This document shows positions 17,573 to 25,404 of a stretch of DNA of 64,000 nucleotides, piece by piece. The notes beneath the pieces are model-generated. The model did no database searches, was not told the origin of the DNA, and saw nothing but the letters and a program-made list of their open reading frames with translations. A program made the translations under genes and the position numbers. Every line of letters begins with the position of its first letter. The first letter of the stretch is position 1. Origin of the DNA: SVTX01 sp045660325 (GTDB lineage Bacteria; Bacillota; Clostridia; Oscillospirales; CAG-272); assembly GCA_045660325.1 (NCBI GenBank), contig JAZRDO010000019.1, forward strand, positions 62,001 through 126,000, written 5' to 3'.

Positions 17573-19735
17573 ATGGAAAAGATTCTTGAAGTTAAAAATT
17601 TAAAGATATCCTTCCGTACCCAGTCCGGTACGCTGAAGGCTGTTAGAAATATTTCCTTTGACTTAATGCGCGGCGAAACACTCGCTATCGTTGGTGAGTC
17701 CGGCTCAGGTAAGTCCGTTACGTCAAAGGCTATCCTCGGCATCCTCGCGGGTAACTCCATCATCGAGGGCGGTGAGATCCTTTACGACGGTAAGGATCTT
17801 CTCAAGATCACCGAGGAGGACATGCACAAGATCCGTGGAGACAAAATCTCCATGATCTTCCAGGATCCGCTTTCTTCTCTTAACCCCATCGTTAAGATCG
17901 GTAAGCAGATCACAGAAGCTATGCTTCTCAAGAACAAGGCAACAAGAAAGATGTCTCGCGTAGAGTTCAACTCCTTGTTGGCTATACTCAAAAAGAATAT
18001 GATCGAGGCCCGCGGCGCAGAGGAGGCACAGAAGATCTCCGATATGATCAAGGCATTCGACCAGTTCAATATCGCGGCTATCAAGTATGAAACCGCATAC
18101 TCCTATTCGAGAAACAAGGCGGAGGAGACCATCGTTGACCTTGAAGACCTTCTTTTCTACATTGAAAAGAAGCAGAAGATCAACTACAGGGACAGACTCA
18201 ACCTTCTTCTCAAGAACCTTCCCGACATCAAGAACGAGCTTCTTACACGCGGCTTTGACGTACAGCTTGCTGACGTTATCGTATCCGCGAAGAGCAGCGA
18301 GGTTAAGGCGGGTATCGCAAGCGGCGATCTTCAGCCCCTCACCGACGTTCTCACAACTGCGCTCAATCTCCTCAAGGAAATTTGCGCGGCATCCAAGCCT
18401 AATTTCTTTAGCCTTGGTTACTATATGACAAAGAATCCCGCAGCTAAGTTTGATGGCTCCATCGAAGAGATGAATGCTGTTACTGAGGCGGCTCTTGAAT
18501 CCGAATTTATGGCTGAATTCCGTGAATACGAGAAGGATGCCATCAAGAACTCCTTCTATCAGTCCCTCGCGGGCAAGAAGGCAACTCTTGAAGTGCTCGC
18601 AGCTGCAAAGGAATTCTTCTTGGCAGGCGAGTTCACAAAGTCCGCGGCTTACAGCAAGGAAAAGGAAGTTTCCATGATCGTAAACGCGTCCATCGACAGA
18701 CTCCTTCCCGTAAAGGACAGCGTGGCTTACACGTTCTCCGTTGCGCTCAAGGCGGCTATCGACACTTACTTTACACAGCTCAAGAAGAACGATAAGGAAA
18801 TCGTTCGCTTCGAAAAGCAGACAAAGAAGAGAGATGCTCTCATCGCAAGAGGCAAGAAGATCGACTGGAAGGTCGTTCCCGCTTCCGTAATTGAGAAGGA
18901 AGAGCTTATCTCCGATATCGTAAGTATTCTTGAAAGAATCGAGAAGAAGTATGCTCAGGACATCGCTTCCGCTGACTCAACGAATTTCGATGCGCTTGCT
19001 GCAAACCTTGTTGCATTCTTCAGAGAAAAGGCGTCTTCCGTAGTTTACAAGCTCACAAAGAAGATCGCAAAGGAAAAGGCAATCAAGCTTATGGAAGAGG
19101 TAGGTATCCCCGAGCCCCGTATGCGTTATTACCAGTATCCCTTTGAGTTCTCCGGCGGTATGAGACAGAGAATCGTTATCGCGATCGCTCTCTCCGCTAA
19201 CCCCGACATTCTTATTTGTGACGAGCCTACAACTGCTCTTGACGTTACAATTCAGTCCCAGATCCTCGAGCTTATCAACAAGCTCAAGGAGGAAAGAAAT
19301 CTTTCCGTTATCTTTATCACTCACGACTTAGGCGTTGTTGCTAATATGGCTGACAAGATCGGCGTAATGTACGCGGGTAAGATCGTTGAATACGGCAGTG
19401 CCGATGATATCTTCTACGATCCCCGTCATCCTTACACCTGGGCGCTCCTTTCGTCCATGCCCGACCTTGACACCAACGAAAAGCTTGAGGCGATCCCCGG
19501 AACTCCTCCGAATATGATCTATCCTCCTGTTGGCGACGCCTTCGCGGACAGAAATAAATACGCGCTCAAGATAGACTACGAGCTTCAGCCTCCTATGTTT
19601 GAGATCTCTCCCACACATAAGGCTGCAACCTGGCTCTTGCATCCCAATGCACCCAAGGTTGAAACTCCCAAGGTTATTCGAGACCGTATTGCAAGAATGA
19701 AAAAATTAGGAGGTGCTCAGAATGGAGAACAATAA
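17573..19735 (+). CDS. oppD: Oligopeptide ABC transporter ATPase OppD with about 375-residue helical insertion
   Basis: 720 residues, about twice normal. Walker A GESGSGKSV (41-49), Q-loop Gln97, signature FSGGMRQR (526-533), Walker B ILICDE (546-551), H-loop ITHD and the C-terminal oligopeptide-transporter extension (HPYTWALLSSMPD ... AIPGTPPN) are all intact. Between about 122 and 496, where the helical subdomain should begin, sits a predicted mostly alpha-helical insert rich in Lys, Glu and Ala. The reading frame is uninterrupted and codon use does not change, so it is not an assembly artefact. It starts 3 nt after oppC. Confidence 0.93.
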   Translation: MEKILEVKNLKISFRTQSGTLKAVRNISFDLMRGETLAIVGESGSGKSVTSKAILGILAGNSIIEGGEILYDGKDLLKITEEDMHKIRGDKISMIFQDPLSSLNPIVKIGKQITEAMLLKNKATRKMSRVEFNSLLAILKKNMIEARGAEEAQKISDMIKAFDQFNIAAIKYETAYSYSRNKAEETIVDLEDLLFYIEKKQKINYRDRLNLLLKNLPDIKNELLTRGFDVQLADVIVSAKSSEVKAGIASGDLQPLTDVLTTALNLLKEICAASKPNFFSLGYYMTKNPAAKFDGSIEEMNAVTEAALESEFMAEFREYEKDAIKNSFYQSLAGKKATLEVLAAAKEFFLAGEFTKSAAYSKEKEVSMIVNASIDRLLPVKDSVAYTFSVALKAAIDTYFTQLKKNDKEIVRFEKQTKKRDALIARGKKIDWKVVPASVIEKEELISDIVSILERIEKKYAQDIASADSTNFDALAANLVAFFREKASSVVYKLTKKIAKEKAIKLMEEVGIPEPRMRYYQYPFEFSGGMRQRIVIAIALSANPDILICDEPTTALDVTIQSQILELINKLKEERNLSVIFITHDLGVVANMADKIGVMYAGKIVEYGSADDIFYDPRHPYTWALLSSMPDLDTNEKLEAIPGTPPNMIYPPVGDAFADRNKYALKIDYELQPPMFEISPTHKAATWLLHPNAPKVETPKVIRDRIARMKKLGGAQNGEQ

Positions 19736-20921
19736 TTCCGAGGTTTTGCTTCGCGTTGAGCATCTTTGCCAGTACTTTAAGGTTGGAAAGCGCGACTTCA
19801 AAGCTGTTGAAGACGTAAGCTTTGACATTAAGCGCGGCGAGGTTTTCGGCCTCGTTGGCGAGTCCGGCTGCGGTAAGACAACCACAGGTCGTTCCATCAT
19901 TAAAATTTACAATTCCACATCAGGTAGCGTATACTTCAAGGGTCAGAGAATTTGCGCGGGAACTCGTTCCTACAAGGACGAGATCAAGGCTCTCAGAGCC
20001 GAGCTCAAGACATGCGAGCCCGAAAAGAAGGGAGAGATCAATGCAAAGATCAAGTCTCTTCAGCAGGAGATCGCTCTTGCTAACCACGACCAGAAGCATT
20101 GCGACCGCGACTACTCCAAAAAGCTCGTAGCAGAGCTTGATGAGCAGTATGCAAACGACGTTGCAAACGCTGAAGGCACTGAAGAGCTCAAGGCTATCAA
20201 GAAGAGATATAAGGTAAACAAGAGAATTGCTAAGAAGTCCAAGCTTGTTACAAAGATCCAGATGATCTTCCAGGACCCCGTTGCTTCTCTTAACCCCCGT
20301 ATGACGGTTAAGGAAATCATCGCTGAAGGTCTTATCATCAACGGTATCAAGGACCAGGCTTATATTGACGAAAAGGTTTATGAGATCCTCGAGCTCGTTG
20401 GCTTGGTACGCGAGCATGCAGGACGTTACCCCCACGAGTTCTCGGGCGGTCAGAAGCAGAGAATCGGTATTGCAAGATCCATCATCATGAATCCCGATAT
20501 GCTTATCGCCGACGAGCCCCTCTCCGCGCTTGACGTATCTATTCAGGCGCAGGTAATCAACCTTCTCAACGAGCTTCGCGAAAAGCTCGGTCTTACAATC
20601 CTCTTTATCGCGCACGACCTCTCCGTAGTTAAGTACTTCTCCGACAGAATCGGCGTTATGTATTTCGGTAAGATGGTTGAGCTTGCATCCTCTGACGAGC
20701 TTTTCGCTCATCCTATGCATCCTTACACACGCTCACTTCTTTCCGCAATTCCTCTCCCCGACCCGCACTACGAGAAGCAGAGAGTAAGAATCACTTACAA
20801 TCCTATCGCAGAGCACGATTATTCGGTTGATAAGCCCTCTATGCGTGAGGTATTGCCCGGTCACTTCGTATATTGCAACGATGCGGAAGAGGCAAGATAT
20901 CGCGAGGAATTCTCAAAGTGA
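19722..20921 (+). CDS. oppF: Oligopeptide ABC transporter ATPase OppF with about 95-residue insertion
   Basis: 399 residues. Walker A GESGCGKTT (46-54), signature FSGGQKQRIG, Walker B, H-loop and the HPYTRSLLSAIP C-terminal region are intact, but Q-loop Gln184 lies about 90 residues later than usual because a charged helical insert occupies about 78-172. The start at 19722 has AGGAGG at good spacing and overlaps the oppD end by 14 nt, implying translational coupling. OppD and OppF would form the ATPase heterodimer of one transporter. Confidence 0.93.
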   Translation: MENNNSEVLLRVEHLCQYFKVGKRDFKAVEDVSFDIKRGEVFGLVGESGCGKTTTGRSIIKIYNSTSGSVYFKGQRICAGTRSYKDEIKALRAELKTCEPEKKGEINAKIKSLQQEIALANHDQKHCDRDYSKKLVAELDEQYANDVANAEGTEELKAIKKRYKVNKRIAKKSKLVTKIQMIFQDPVASLNPRMTVKEIIAEGLIINGIKDQAYIDEKVYEILELVGLVREHAGRYPHEFSGGQKQRIGIARSIIMNPDMLIADEPLSALDVSIQAQVINLLNELREKLGLTILFIAHDLSVVKYFSDRIGVMYFGKMVELASSDELFAHPMHPYTRSLLSAIPLPDPHYEKQRVRITYNPIAEHDYSVDKPSMREVLPGHFVYCNDAEEARYREEFSK

Positions 20922-21349
20922 AAAAATTTATAAAATATTTAATTGCTACGCTCGTGGGCTTGGTTTTTGTTTTGGGAGTTCTCCTTATTAACAATTTCTT
21001 CGCCCTCGGCGAGCCGATTTTGATGCTTTACCACTTGAGTAACAGCTTTTTCGGTGTCGGAATCATTATGGTTCTTGTAACGCTCCTTTGCTGGATCTCA
21101 TCCGACGGCCTTTTCGACGGTCTTACGTACTCGCTCAAAAGAGCATTTTATTTGCTCACGTTCCGAGGTGCTAAGGTTGAAGAAAAGTTTTACGATTATA
21201 AGATGAGAATGGCGGAGAAGAGAATATCAGGCTTTTGGTTCTTGGCATTTGTTGGACTCGGCTTCTTAACCGTAGCAGGAATTTTCCTTATTTTCTACTA
21301 CACAAACGGTGGCACTGAGGCCTATAAGGCGGCGCTCGGTATAGCTTAA
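20918..21349 (+). CDS. Small three-helix membrane protein, DUF3899-like
   Basis: The GTG at 20918 overlaps the oppF stop (GTGA) and follows GAGGAA, so the gene is translationally coupled to oppF. The 143-residue product has three membrane helices (about 5-27, 42-60, 104-127) and the stretch SSDGLFDGLTYSLKRAFYLL between helices 2 and 3, which resembles DUF3899 proteins. Function unknown; its position suggests an accessory to the Opp complex. Assignment to DUF3899 is from memory of the motif and is moderately sure. Confidence 0.72.
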   Translation: MKKFIKYLIATLVGLVFVLGVLLINNFFALGEPILMLYHLSNSFFGVGIIMVLVTLLCWISSDGLFDGLTYSLKRAFYLLTFRGAKVEEKFYDYKMRMAEKRISGFWFLAFVGLGFLTVAGIFLIFYYTNGGTEAYKAALGIA

Positions 21350-21354
21350 AAATA

Positions 21355-21392
21355 ACGCTTACGTCAATTAATTTGGCGTAAGCGTATTTTTA
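21355..21392. terminator. Terminator shared by the opp operon and the convergent permease gene
   Basis: ACGCTTACG (21355-21363) pairs with CGTAAGCGT (21377-21385), followed by a T-rich run. The minus-strand permease gene ends inside it. Confidence 0.8.
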
Positions 21393-22444
21393 TTTTTAAC
21401 GGTAAATACAGCCGCGACAAGCAAAGGTCCTGCCAGCAATCCTGCGCCGCCCAAGATTTCATATCCGAGATATGCCGACGCGATTATAAGGAAGGGATGA
21501 ACTCCCACGCGCTTGCCGAGTATTCGCGGCTCCAAAATATTTCTTACAACCGTCGCGATAACAAACAAAATGAGCAGCCAGACGCCCATTGTGGGATTAG
21601 AGGTAATAAAGCAATACACACTCCACGGCACTAATACCGCGCCCACGCCAAGCAGGGGAAGAACGTCAACAATCGCTATAACAATTGAAAGAATAAGACT
21701 GTATTCAACGCGCAAAAAGGTGAGAAAAATAAGCATTTCCACAAAGGTTACGAGCATTAAAACAAGGCTGGATTTAATATAACCCACCACCGCAAGTATA
21801 CCGCTTTGAGTTACTCTTTTTATCGCCGCCTTGCCTTTATCGGGGATAAGCGAGCCGACAATTCCGTATATCTTGTCACGGTCAACACTGAAGTAAAACG
21901 CGCTCATAACAAGTGTAATAACAAACAAGATCGCCGTAGGTATACCGAGTACTATATCCTTTGCCGCGTTTGACAAAAAGCTTCCGATCGCGGACATAGC
22001 CGAATCGAGCATATTGTTTATGAGCTTGTCGATAACGTCCGCGTATTCGCCAAGCGAATTCAATATATTGGAGACGCGCGAGAACATTCTCATATTTTTC
22101 GTTCCGTCGCCTATGCGCCCGATTGCGCTTTTCACAATTTCAGGGTTTTCCTCCACCTCCTCGGCGAACGCCGACAGCTCCATTATAAGTCTGCGGACAG
22201 CAAAGCCCGAGGTGAAAAACACAATAAAAAAGAACAGTATTACAAGGGCTCCCGAGATAAGCTTTCTTGAGATCCTCATTCTCCCCGAAAGTTTCTCGGA
22301 GAGGGGATATATCATCAGGGATACGAGCCAACCGAGAGCTATCGGAAGTATCCCCCATAGCGCGTATTTGAAAAGCAAAAACCCGATCAAAGATATCCCA
22401 AGCACACAAATAAGTGTCTGGGATAGTTTATTTTTATCAAGCAT
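21368..22444 (-). CDS. AI-2E family transporter, YtvI-like
   Basis: 358 residues with about eight hydrophobic segments and the family's C-terminal block DVLPLLGVGAVLVPWSVYC ... NILEPRILGKRVGVHP. The central soluble stretch (about 85-150) is also typical. In Bacillus, YtvI is a sporulation integral membrane protein of this family, and the length fits that subgroup; other members export signalling compounds or ions, so function cannot be fixed. It is monocistronic between divergent and convergent neighbours. Confidence 0.83.
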   Translation of the reverse strand: MLDKNKLSQTLICVLGISLIGFLLFKYALWGILPIALGWLVSLMIYPLSEKLSGRMRISRKLISGALVILFFFIVFFTSGFAVRRLIMELSAFAEEVEENPEIVKSAIGRIGDGTKNMRMFSRVSNILNSLGEYADVIDKLINNMLDSAMSAIGSFLSNAAKDIVLGIPTAILFVITLVMSAFYFSVDRDKIYGIVGSLIPDKGKAAIKRVTQSGILAVVGYIKSSLVLMLVTFVEMLIFLTFLRVEYSLILSIVIAIVDVLPLLGVGAVLVPWSVYCFITSNPTMGVWLLILFVIATVVRNILEPRILGKRVGVHPFLIIASAYLGYEILGGAGLLAGPLLVAAVFTVKNKNTLTPN

Positions 22445-22513
22445 AAAACAACACCGCCTTTATTAATATTATGTTACTTAAAAAGGAAATTATAGCAATA
22501 AAGCAAAAATATA

Positions 22514-22542
22514 TTGACATTCGCCACCTCATTTGATAAAAT
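22514..22542 (+). promoter_or_regulatory. Promoter of the cyclophilin lipoprotein genes
   Basis: TTGACA (22514-22519), 17-bp spacer, TAAAAT (22537-22542), about 30 bp before the first start codon. Confidence 0.82.
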
Positions 22543-22573
22543 AATATGTAGAGTTTTAAAACAGGAGGGAATT

Positions 22574-23296
22574 ATGAAAAGACTTAAAATTGTTCTTTGC
22601 TTTATGCTCGTTTTTTGTATGGGAATAATTTTTGTAGGCTGCGACAAGTCCGAAGTAAAGCTTCCCTCAAACCCCAACGCGCCCACGCGCGAAAGCTTGA
22701 TTGCCGATATAACGAAGGACAGGGAAGCATCCTTACAGCTTTCCGAGATCGATTACGGCAAGGTTACAATTGATAAAAATTTTGACTTTGACGGCATTTC
22801 CAATTACGTTAGAATAGACGTCGAAAATTACGGCAGCATTACTCTTCTTCTTCGACCCGACGTAGCGCCCAAGACAGTAAACAACTTCAAAAAGCTCGCT
22901 CTTGAGGGCTTCTACGACGGACTTATCTTCCACAGAGCTATAAAGGGTCTTATGATCGAGGGCGGGGAACAGGACACAGATCACGTTATTCACGACTCGG
23001 ATATGATCTACGGGGAATTTGCCGACAACAATTTCACCAACAATCTCCCGCATATAAAGGGCGTTATCTCTATGTCGAGAAAGAACATTCCTGACTCGGC
23101 TATGGGAAGCTTTTTCATTGTTTGCGGCGACGCGCCCCAGCTTGATTCAAGATACGCGGCATTTGGCTACGTAATTGAGGGAATGGATATTGTGGAAAAA
23201 ATCGAAAATGCCGAGGTTGGATCAAATGACGCACCTACGACGGCTATCGTAATTGAAAAAGTAGTATTTTTGGAAACTGCAGAAATTGGAGAATAA
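22574..23296 (+). CDS. Cyclophilin-type peptidyl-prolyl isomerase lipoprotein, diverged copy
   Basis: 240 residues with a lipoprotein signal (lipobox FVGC, Cys23) after AGGAGG. The cyclophilin core is clear (RPDVAPKTVNNFKKLALEGF, YDGLIFHR, GSFFIVCGDAPQLD), so it should act on proteins outside the membrane. Active-site residues are partly changed: where family members have HRVIKxFMxQGG, this copy has HRAIKGLMIEGG, replacing the conserved Phe and Gln. It may have weak isomerase activity or serve as a peptide-binding chaperone. The next gene is a more canonical paralogue 5 nt away. Confidence 0.88.
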   Translation: MKRLKIVLCFMLVFCMGIIFVGCDKSEVKLPSNPNAPTRESLIADITKDREASLQLSEIDYGKVTIDKNFDFDGISNYVRIDVENYGSITLLLRPDVAPKTVNNFKKLALEGFYDGLIFHRAIKGLMIEGGEQDTDHVIHDSDMIYGEFADNNFTNNLPHIKGVISMSRKNIPDSAMGSFFIVCGDAPQLDSRYAAFGYVIEGMDIVEKIENAEVGSNDAPTTAIVIEKVVFLETAEIGE

Positions 23297-23301
23297 ATAA
23301 A

Positions 23302-23991
23302 ATGAAAAGATTTGTAAAGATTATTTGCACTGTATTAGCGCTCGTATGTATTGCGGGCTGCCTTTCCTCCTGCGTAACGAAGGAGGAAAAGGAAGAGATA
23401 AAGAGAATTATCACTCTTGCCGAGGAATCAAAGCCCTCCGAGGTCAAGGTGTTTATCAACTCCCTTGAGCCCAACCATTTCAAGAAGAGCAAAGAGGCAA
23501 CCAACTACGTTATGATCGAAGTCAAGGGCTACGGCAAGATCGTAGTAGCACTTCTCCCCGACGTAGCACCCATAACAGTTGAGAATTTCAAGTCTCTCGT
23601 TGCCGAGGGTTTCTACGACGGCCTTATCTTCCATAGAGTTATCAAGGACTTTATGGTCCAGGGCGGTGGCTATAAGCCCGACTTCAAGCCCAAGAAGTCA
23701 AACTCCATCAAGGGTGAATTTGAGGCAAACGGTGTTGAAAATGATCTTCTCCACGTGCGCGGCGTCATTTCGATGGCAAGAACCAATGAATACGACACAG
23801 CATCCTCGCAGTTCTTTATAGTACATAAGGACTCTCCTCATCTTGCCGGTCAGTATGCAGGCTTCGGCTACGTTATCGCAGGTCTTTCCACGGTTGACAA
23901 GATCGCGTCGGTTCAGACGCTTTCCAGCGACTATCCCGTAAATTCCGTAGTCATCAAAAAGGTATATTTCGTAAGCCCGATCACAGAATAA
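23302..23991 (+). CDS. Cyclophilin-type peptidyl-prolyl isomerase lipoprotein, canonical copy
   Basis: 229 residues. The signal peptide offers two possible lipoboxes, IAGC (Cys20) and LSSC (Cys24). The active-site motif FHRVIKDFMVQGG and SMARTNEYDTASSQFFIVH are canonical, so isomerase activity is expected. Paralogue of the preceding gene and surely co-transcribed with it. Surface folding factors of this kind help secreted proteins fold after Sec export. Confidence 0.92.
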   Translation: MKRFVKIICTVLALVCIAGCLSSCVTKEEKEEIKRIITLAEESKPSEVKVFINSLEPNHFKKSKEATNYVMIEVKGYGKIVVALLPDVAPITVENFKSLVAEGFYDGLIFHRVIKDFMVQGGGYKPDFKPKKSNSIKGEFEANGVENDLLHVRGVISMARTNEYDTASSQFFIVHKDSPHLAGQYAGFGYVIAGLSTVDKIASVQTLSSDYPVNSVVIKKVYFVSPITE

Positions 23992-24033
23992 AAAGGGAAT
24001 AAAAAAACTTTTTAACTTTTTTGTGAAAACCTC

Positions 24034-24062
24034 TTGATTTTTTCAAAAAAGTATGATATTAT
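24034..24062 (+). promoter_or_regulatory. Promoter of rpsT
   Basis: TTGATT (24034-24039), 17-bp spacer, TATTAT (24057-24062). Start is expected near 24068, leaving an 88-nt leader. Confidence 0.65.
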
Positions 24063-24063
24063 A

Positions 24064-24155
24064 TATGGGTGTATGCGACGGTTGGTCCAATGTACCCTCT
24101 CAGACGGAGGACTATTCGCCCATCATTTCTAAAAAAATTAATGGAGGAATAGAAA
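24064..24155 (+). promoter_or_regulatory. Possible structured leader of rpsT
   Basis: ATGGG near the start of the leader can pair with CCCAT near 24120, and GCGA with TCGC inside that, enclosing a small CCTC/GAGG hairpin. The size and place fit a ribosomal-protein autoregulatory leader. I know of no matching described family, so this is a hypothesis. Confidence 0.35.
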
Positions 24156-24422
24156 ATGCCGAATATTAAGTCTGCTAAGAAGCGCGTAAAGGTTATTGCT
24201 ACAAAGACACTTCAGAACAAGATGTTCAAGACATCCATGAAGACAACAGTAAAGAAGTTCTACGCTGCTGTTGAATCCGGCGACGTAGTTGCTGCACAGG
24301 AAGCATACAAGGCTGCAACAAAGAAGATTGACGTTGCTGCATCCAAGGGTATCATCCACAAGAACGCAGCTGCTCACAAGAAGAGCCAGTTCACAAAAGC
24401 TATCAACAACATGAACAAGTAA
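24156..24422 (+). CDS. rpsT: 30S ribosomal protein S20
   Basis: 88 residues, normal length. Begins MPNIKSAKKRVKVIATKTLQ and carries the family block KNAAAHKKSQFTKAINNM near the end. Binds 16S rRNA early in 30S assembly. Ribosome site GGAGG before the ATG. Monocistronic, between its own promoter and terminator. Codon use shows the strong bias of highly expressed genes. Confidence 0.97.
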   Translation: MPNIKSAKKRVKVIATKTLQNKMFKTSMKTTVKKFYAAVESGDVVAAQEAYKAATKKIDVAASKGIIHKNAAAHKKSQFTKAINNMNK

Positions 24423-24463
24423 TTCGCCAATCAAGGAATAACCCACCTTTAAGGCAAATATAT

Positions 24464-24519
24464 AAATCGCAGTAAGATCTGAGCACTCACCTTAGGTCTT
24501 ACTGCGATTTATTTTTGTT
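24464..24519 (+). terminator. Terminator of rpsT
   Basis: AAATCGCAGTAAGA (24464-24477) pairs with TCTTACTGCGATTT (24497-24510), followed by ATTTTTGTTT. The stem continues inward with AGATCTGAG/CTTAGGTCT mismatches. Confidence 0.88.
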
Positions 24520-24521
24520 TC

Positions 24522-24845
24522 GGGCTTCGGTATTTGGTGTAGAACAAAAGCCGCAAAGTTAATCGGGCTTGGTTTTACTTAACCTTAAAGCTTGCATATT
24601 TCAATGTTGAAAACCGCCCGAATGGTCGGTTTTCCTCTCTTTATGCGGCTTTTTAGTCGCGCTCGGGCTCTCTGGCGTACCAAGTACGCCTACGTTTGCC
24701 TGATCTCGCCTTCTACACCCAAATCCCTTTGCCCGAGGGCTTCGGTATTCTGCGTAGAATAAAAGCCACGGGATTCATAATTTTTTGCTTTTCACCTTCA
24801 AGCTCATATATTTAGATGTTGAAAACCGCCCAAGGGCGTCTTCCT
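24522..24845 (+). repeat. Two degenerate direct repeats of about 110 bp with nested hairpins
   Basis: Copy 1 (24522-24637) and copy 2 (24737-24845) share GGGCTTCGGTATT, a GTAGAA-AAAAGCC block, ATATTT-ATGTTGAAAACCGCCC and end in TTCCTC. Copy 1 is enclosed by AAAAGCCGCA (24547-24556) pairing with TGCGGCTTTT (24643-24652) plus a further T, with an inner GAAAACCG/CGGTTTTC hairpin, like a small terminated RNA. No open reading frame of note. Origin unknown. Confidence 0.6.
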
Positions 24846-24915
24846 CGGCGCAGAACAAAAAACACATAAAACCGAAAATTTAATTCTCTTTACACATATT
24901 TTTAAAAGCAGGGTA

Positions 24916-24944
24916 TTGACAATAACTATGGCTTAGTATATAAT
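24916..24944 (+). promoter_or_regulatory. Promoter of the HPr-like gene
   Basis: Perfect TTGACA (24916-24921), 17-bp spacer, TATAAT (24939-24944). Confidence 0.88.
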
Positions 24945-24997
24945 GTGGGTAGAAACCTTTAAAATATAAGGGAATTCAAAAACGGAGGACCAAAAAA

Positions 24998-25225
24998 ATG
25001 ACAGTAAAAATTCATCTCAAAGAGATCAATGACGTATACAAGCTTGTAAACATTCTCGTTGGCTTTGACGGCGACGTTGACCTTGAGTCCGGCAGATACA
25101 AGGTAGACGGCAAGTCCATTCTCGGTATATTCAGCCTTGACCTTCGTCAGCCTATCAAGCTCACGTACGAGGGCGAAAAGGAAGCAGACCTCAAGGCTAA
25201 GCTTGAGCATTTAATAGTCGATTAA
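24998..25225 (+). CDS. HPr-like protein lacking the phosphoryl-accepting histidine
   Basis: 75 residues, slightly shorter than HPr. The second half matches HPr well (YKVDGKSILGIFSLDLRQPI), including the serine that HPr kinase modifies in Firmicutes (Ser46 equivalent). The first half lacks HARPA: aligned on the following helix, the active His15 is replaced by Val13 and Arg17 by Lys15. It therefore cannot carry phosphate for sugar uptake, but could be regulatory in the manner of Crh of Bacillus, which also lacks His15 and keeps Ser46. It is a stand-alone gene with its own strong promoter and terminator and no PTS genes nearby. Confidence 0.85.
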   Translation: MTVKIHLKEINDVYKLVNILVGFDGDVDLESGRYKVDGKSILGIFSLDLRQPIKLTYEGEKEADLKAKLEHLIVD

Positions 25226-25228
25226 TTA

Positions 25229-25256
25229 AAAGCCTTCGGAAACGAAGGCTTTTCTA
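25229..25256 (+). terminator. Terminator of the HPr-like gene
   Basis: AAAGCCTTCG (25229-25238), loop gaaa, CGAAGGCTTT (25243-25252), then T residues. Confidence 0.88.
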
Positions 25257-25269
25257 TTTACACAAACTA

Positions 25270-25298
25270 TTGACAACGACAAAAAAATGTGCTAAAAT
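25270..25298 (+). promoter_or_regulatory. Promoter of lysS
   Basis: TTGACA (25270-25275), 17-bp spacer, TAAAAT (25293-25298). The leader of about 100 nt is too short for a T-box and shows none of its motifs. Confidence 0.82.
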
Positions 25299-25404
25299 TA
25301 TACTGTAGGATTATGTTTAAAATCCGAAAGTGTGTTTAAAATTAAATTTCAATAAATTAACCGTAAAATCGGACTCGGGATATTCCCGACAGAAAGGACA
25401 AAAA

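Noticed and set aside
25299..25404. T-box leader before lysS
   Set aside because: Too short, with no AGGGTGGNACCGCG-like segment and no terminator/antiterminator pair.
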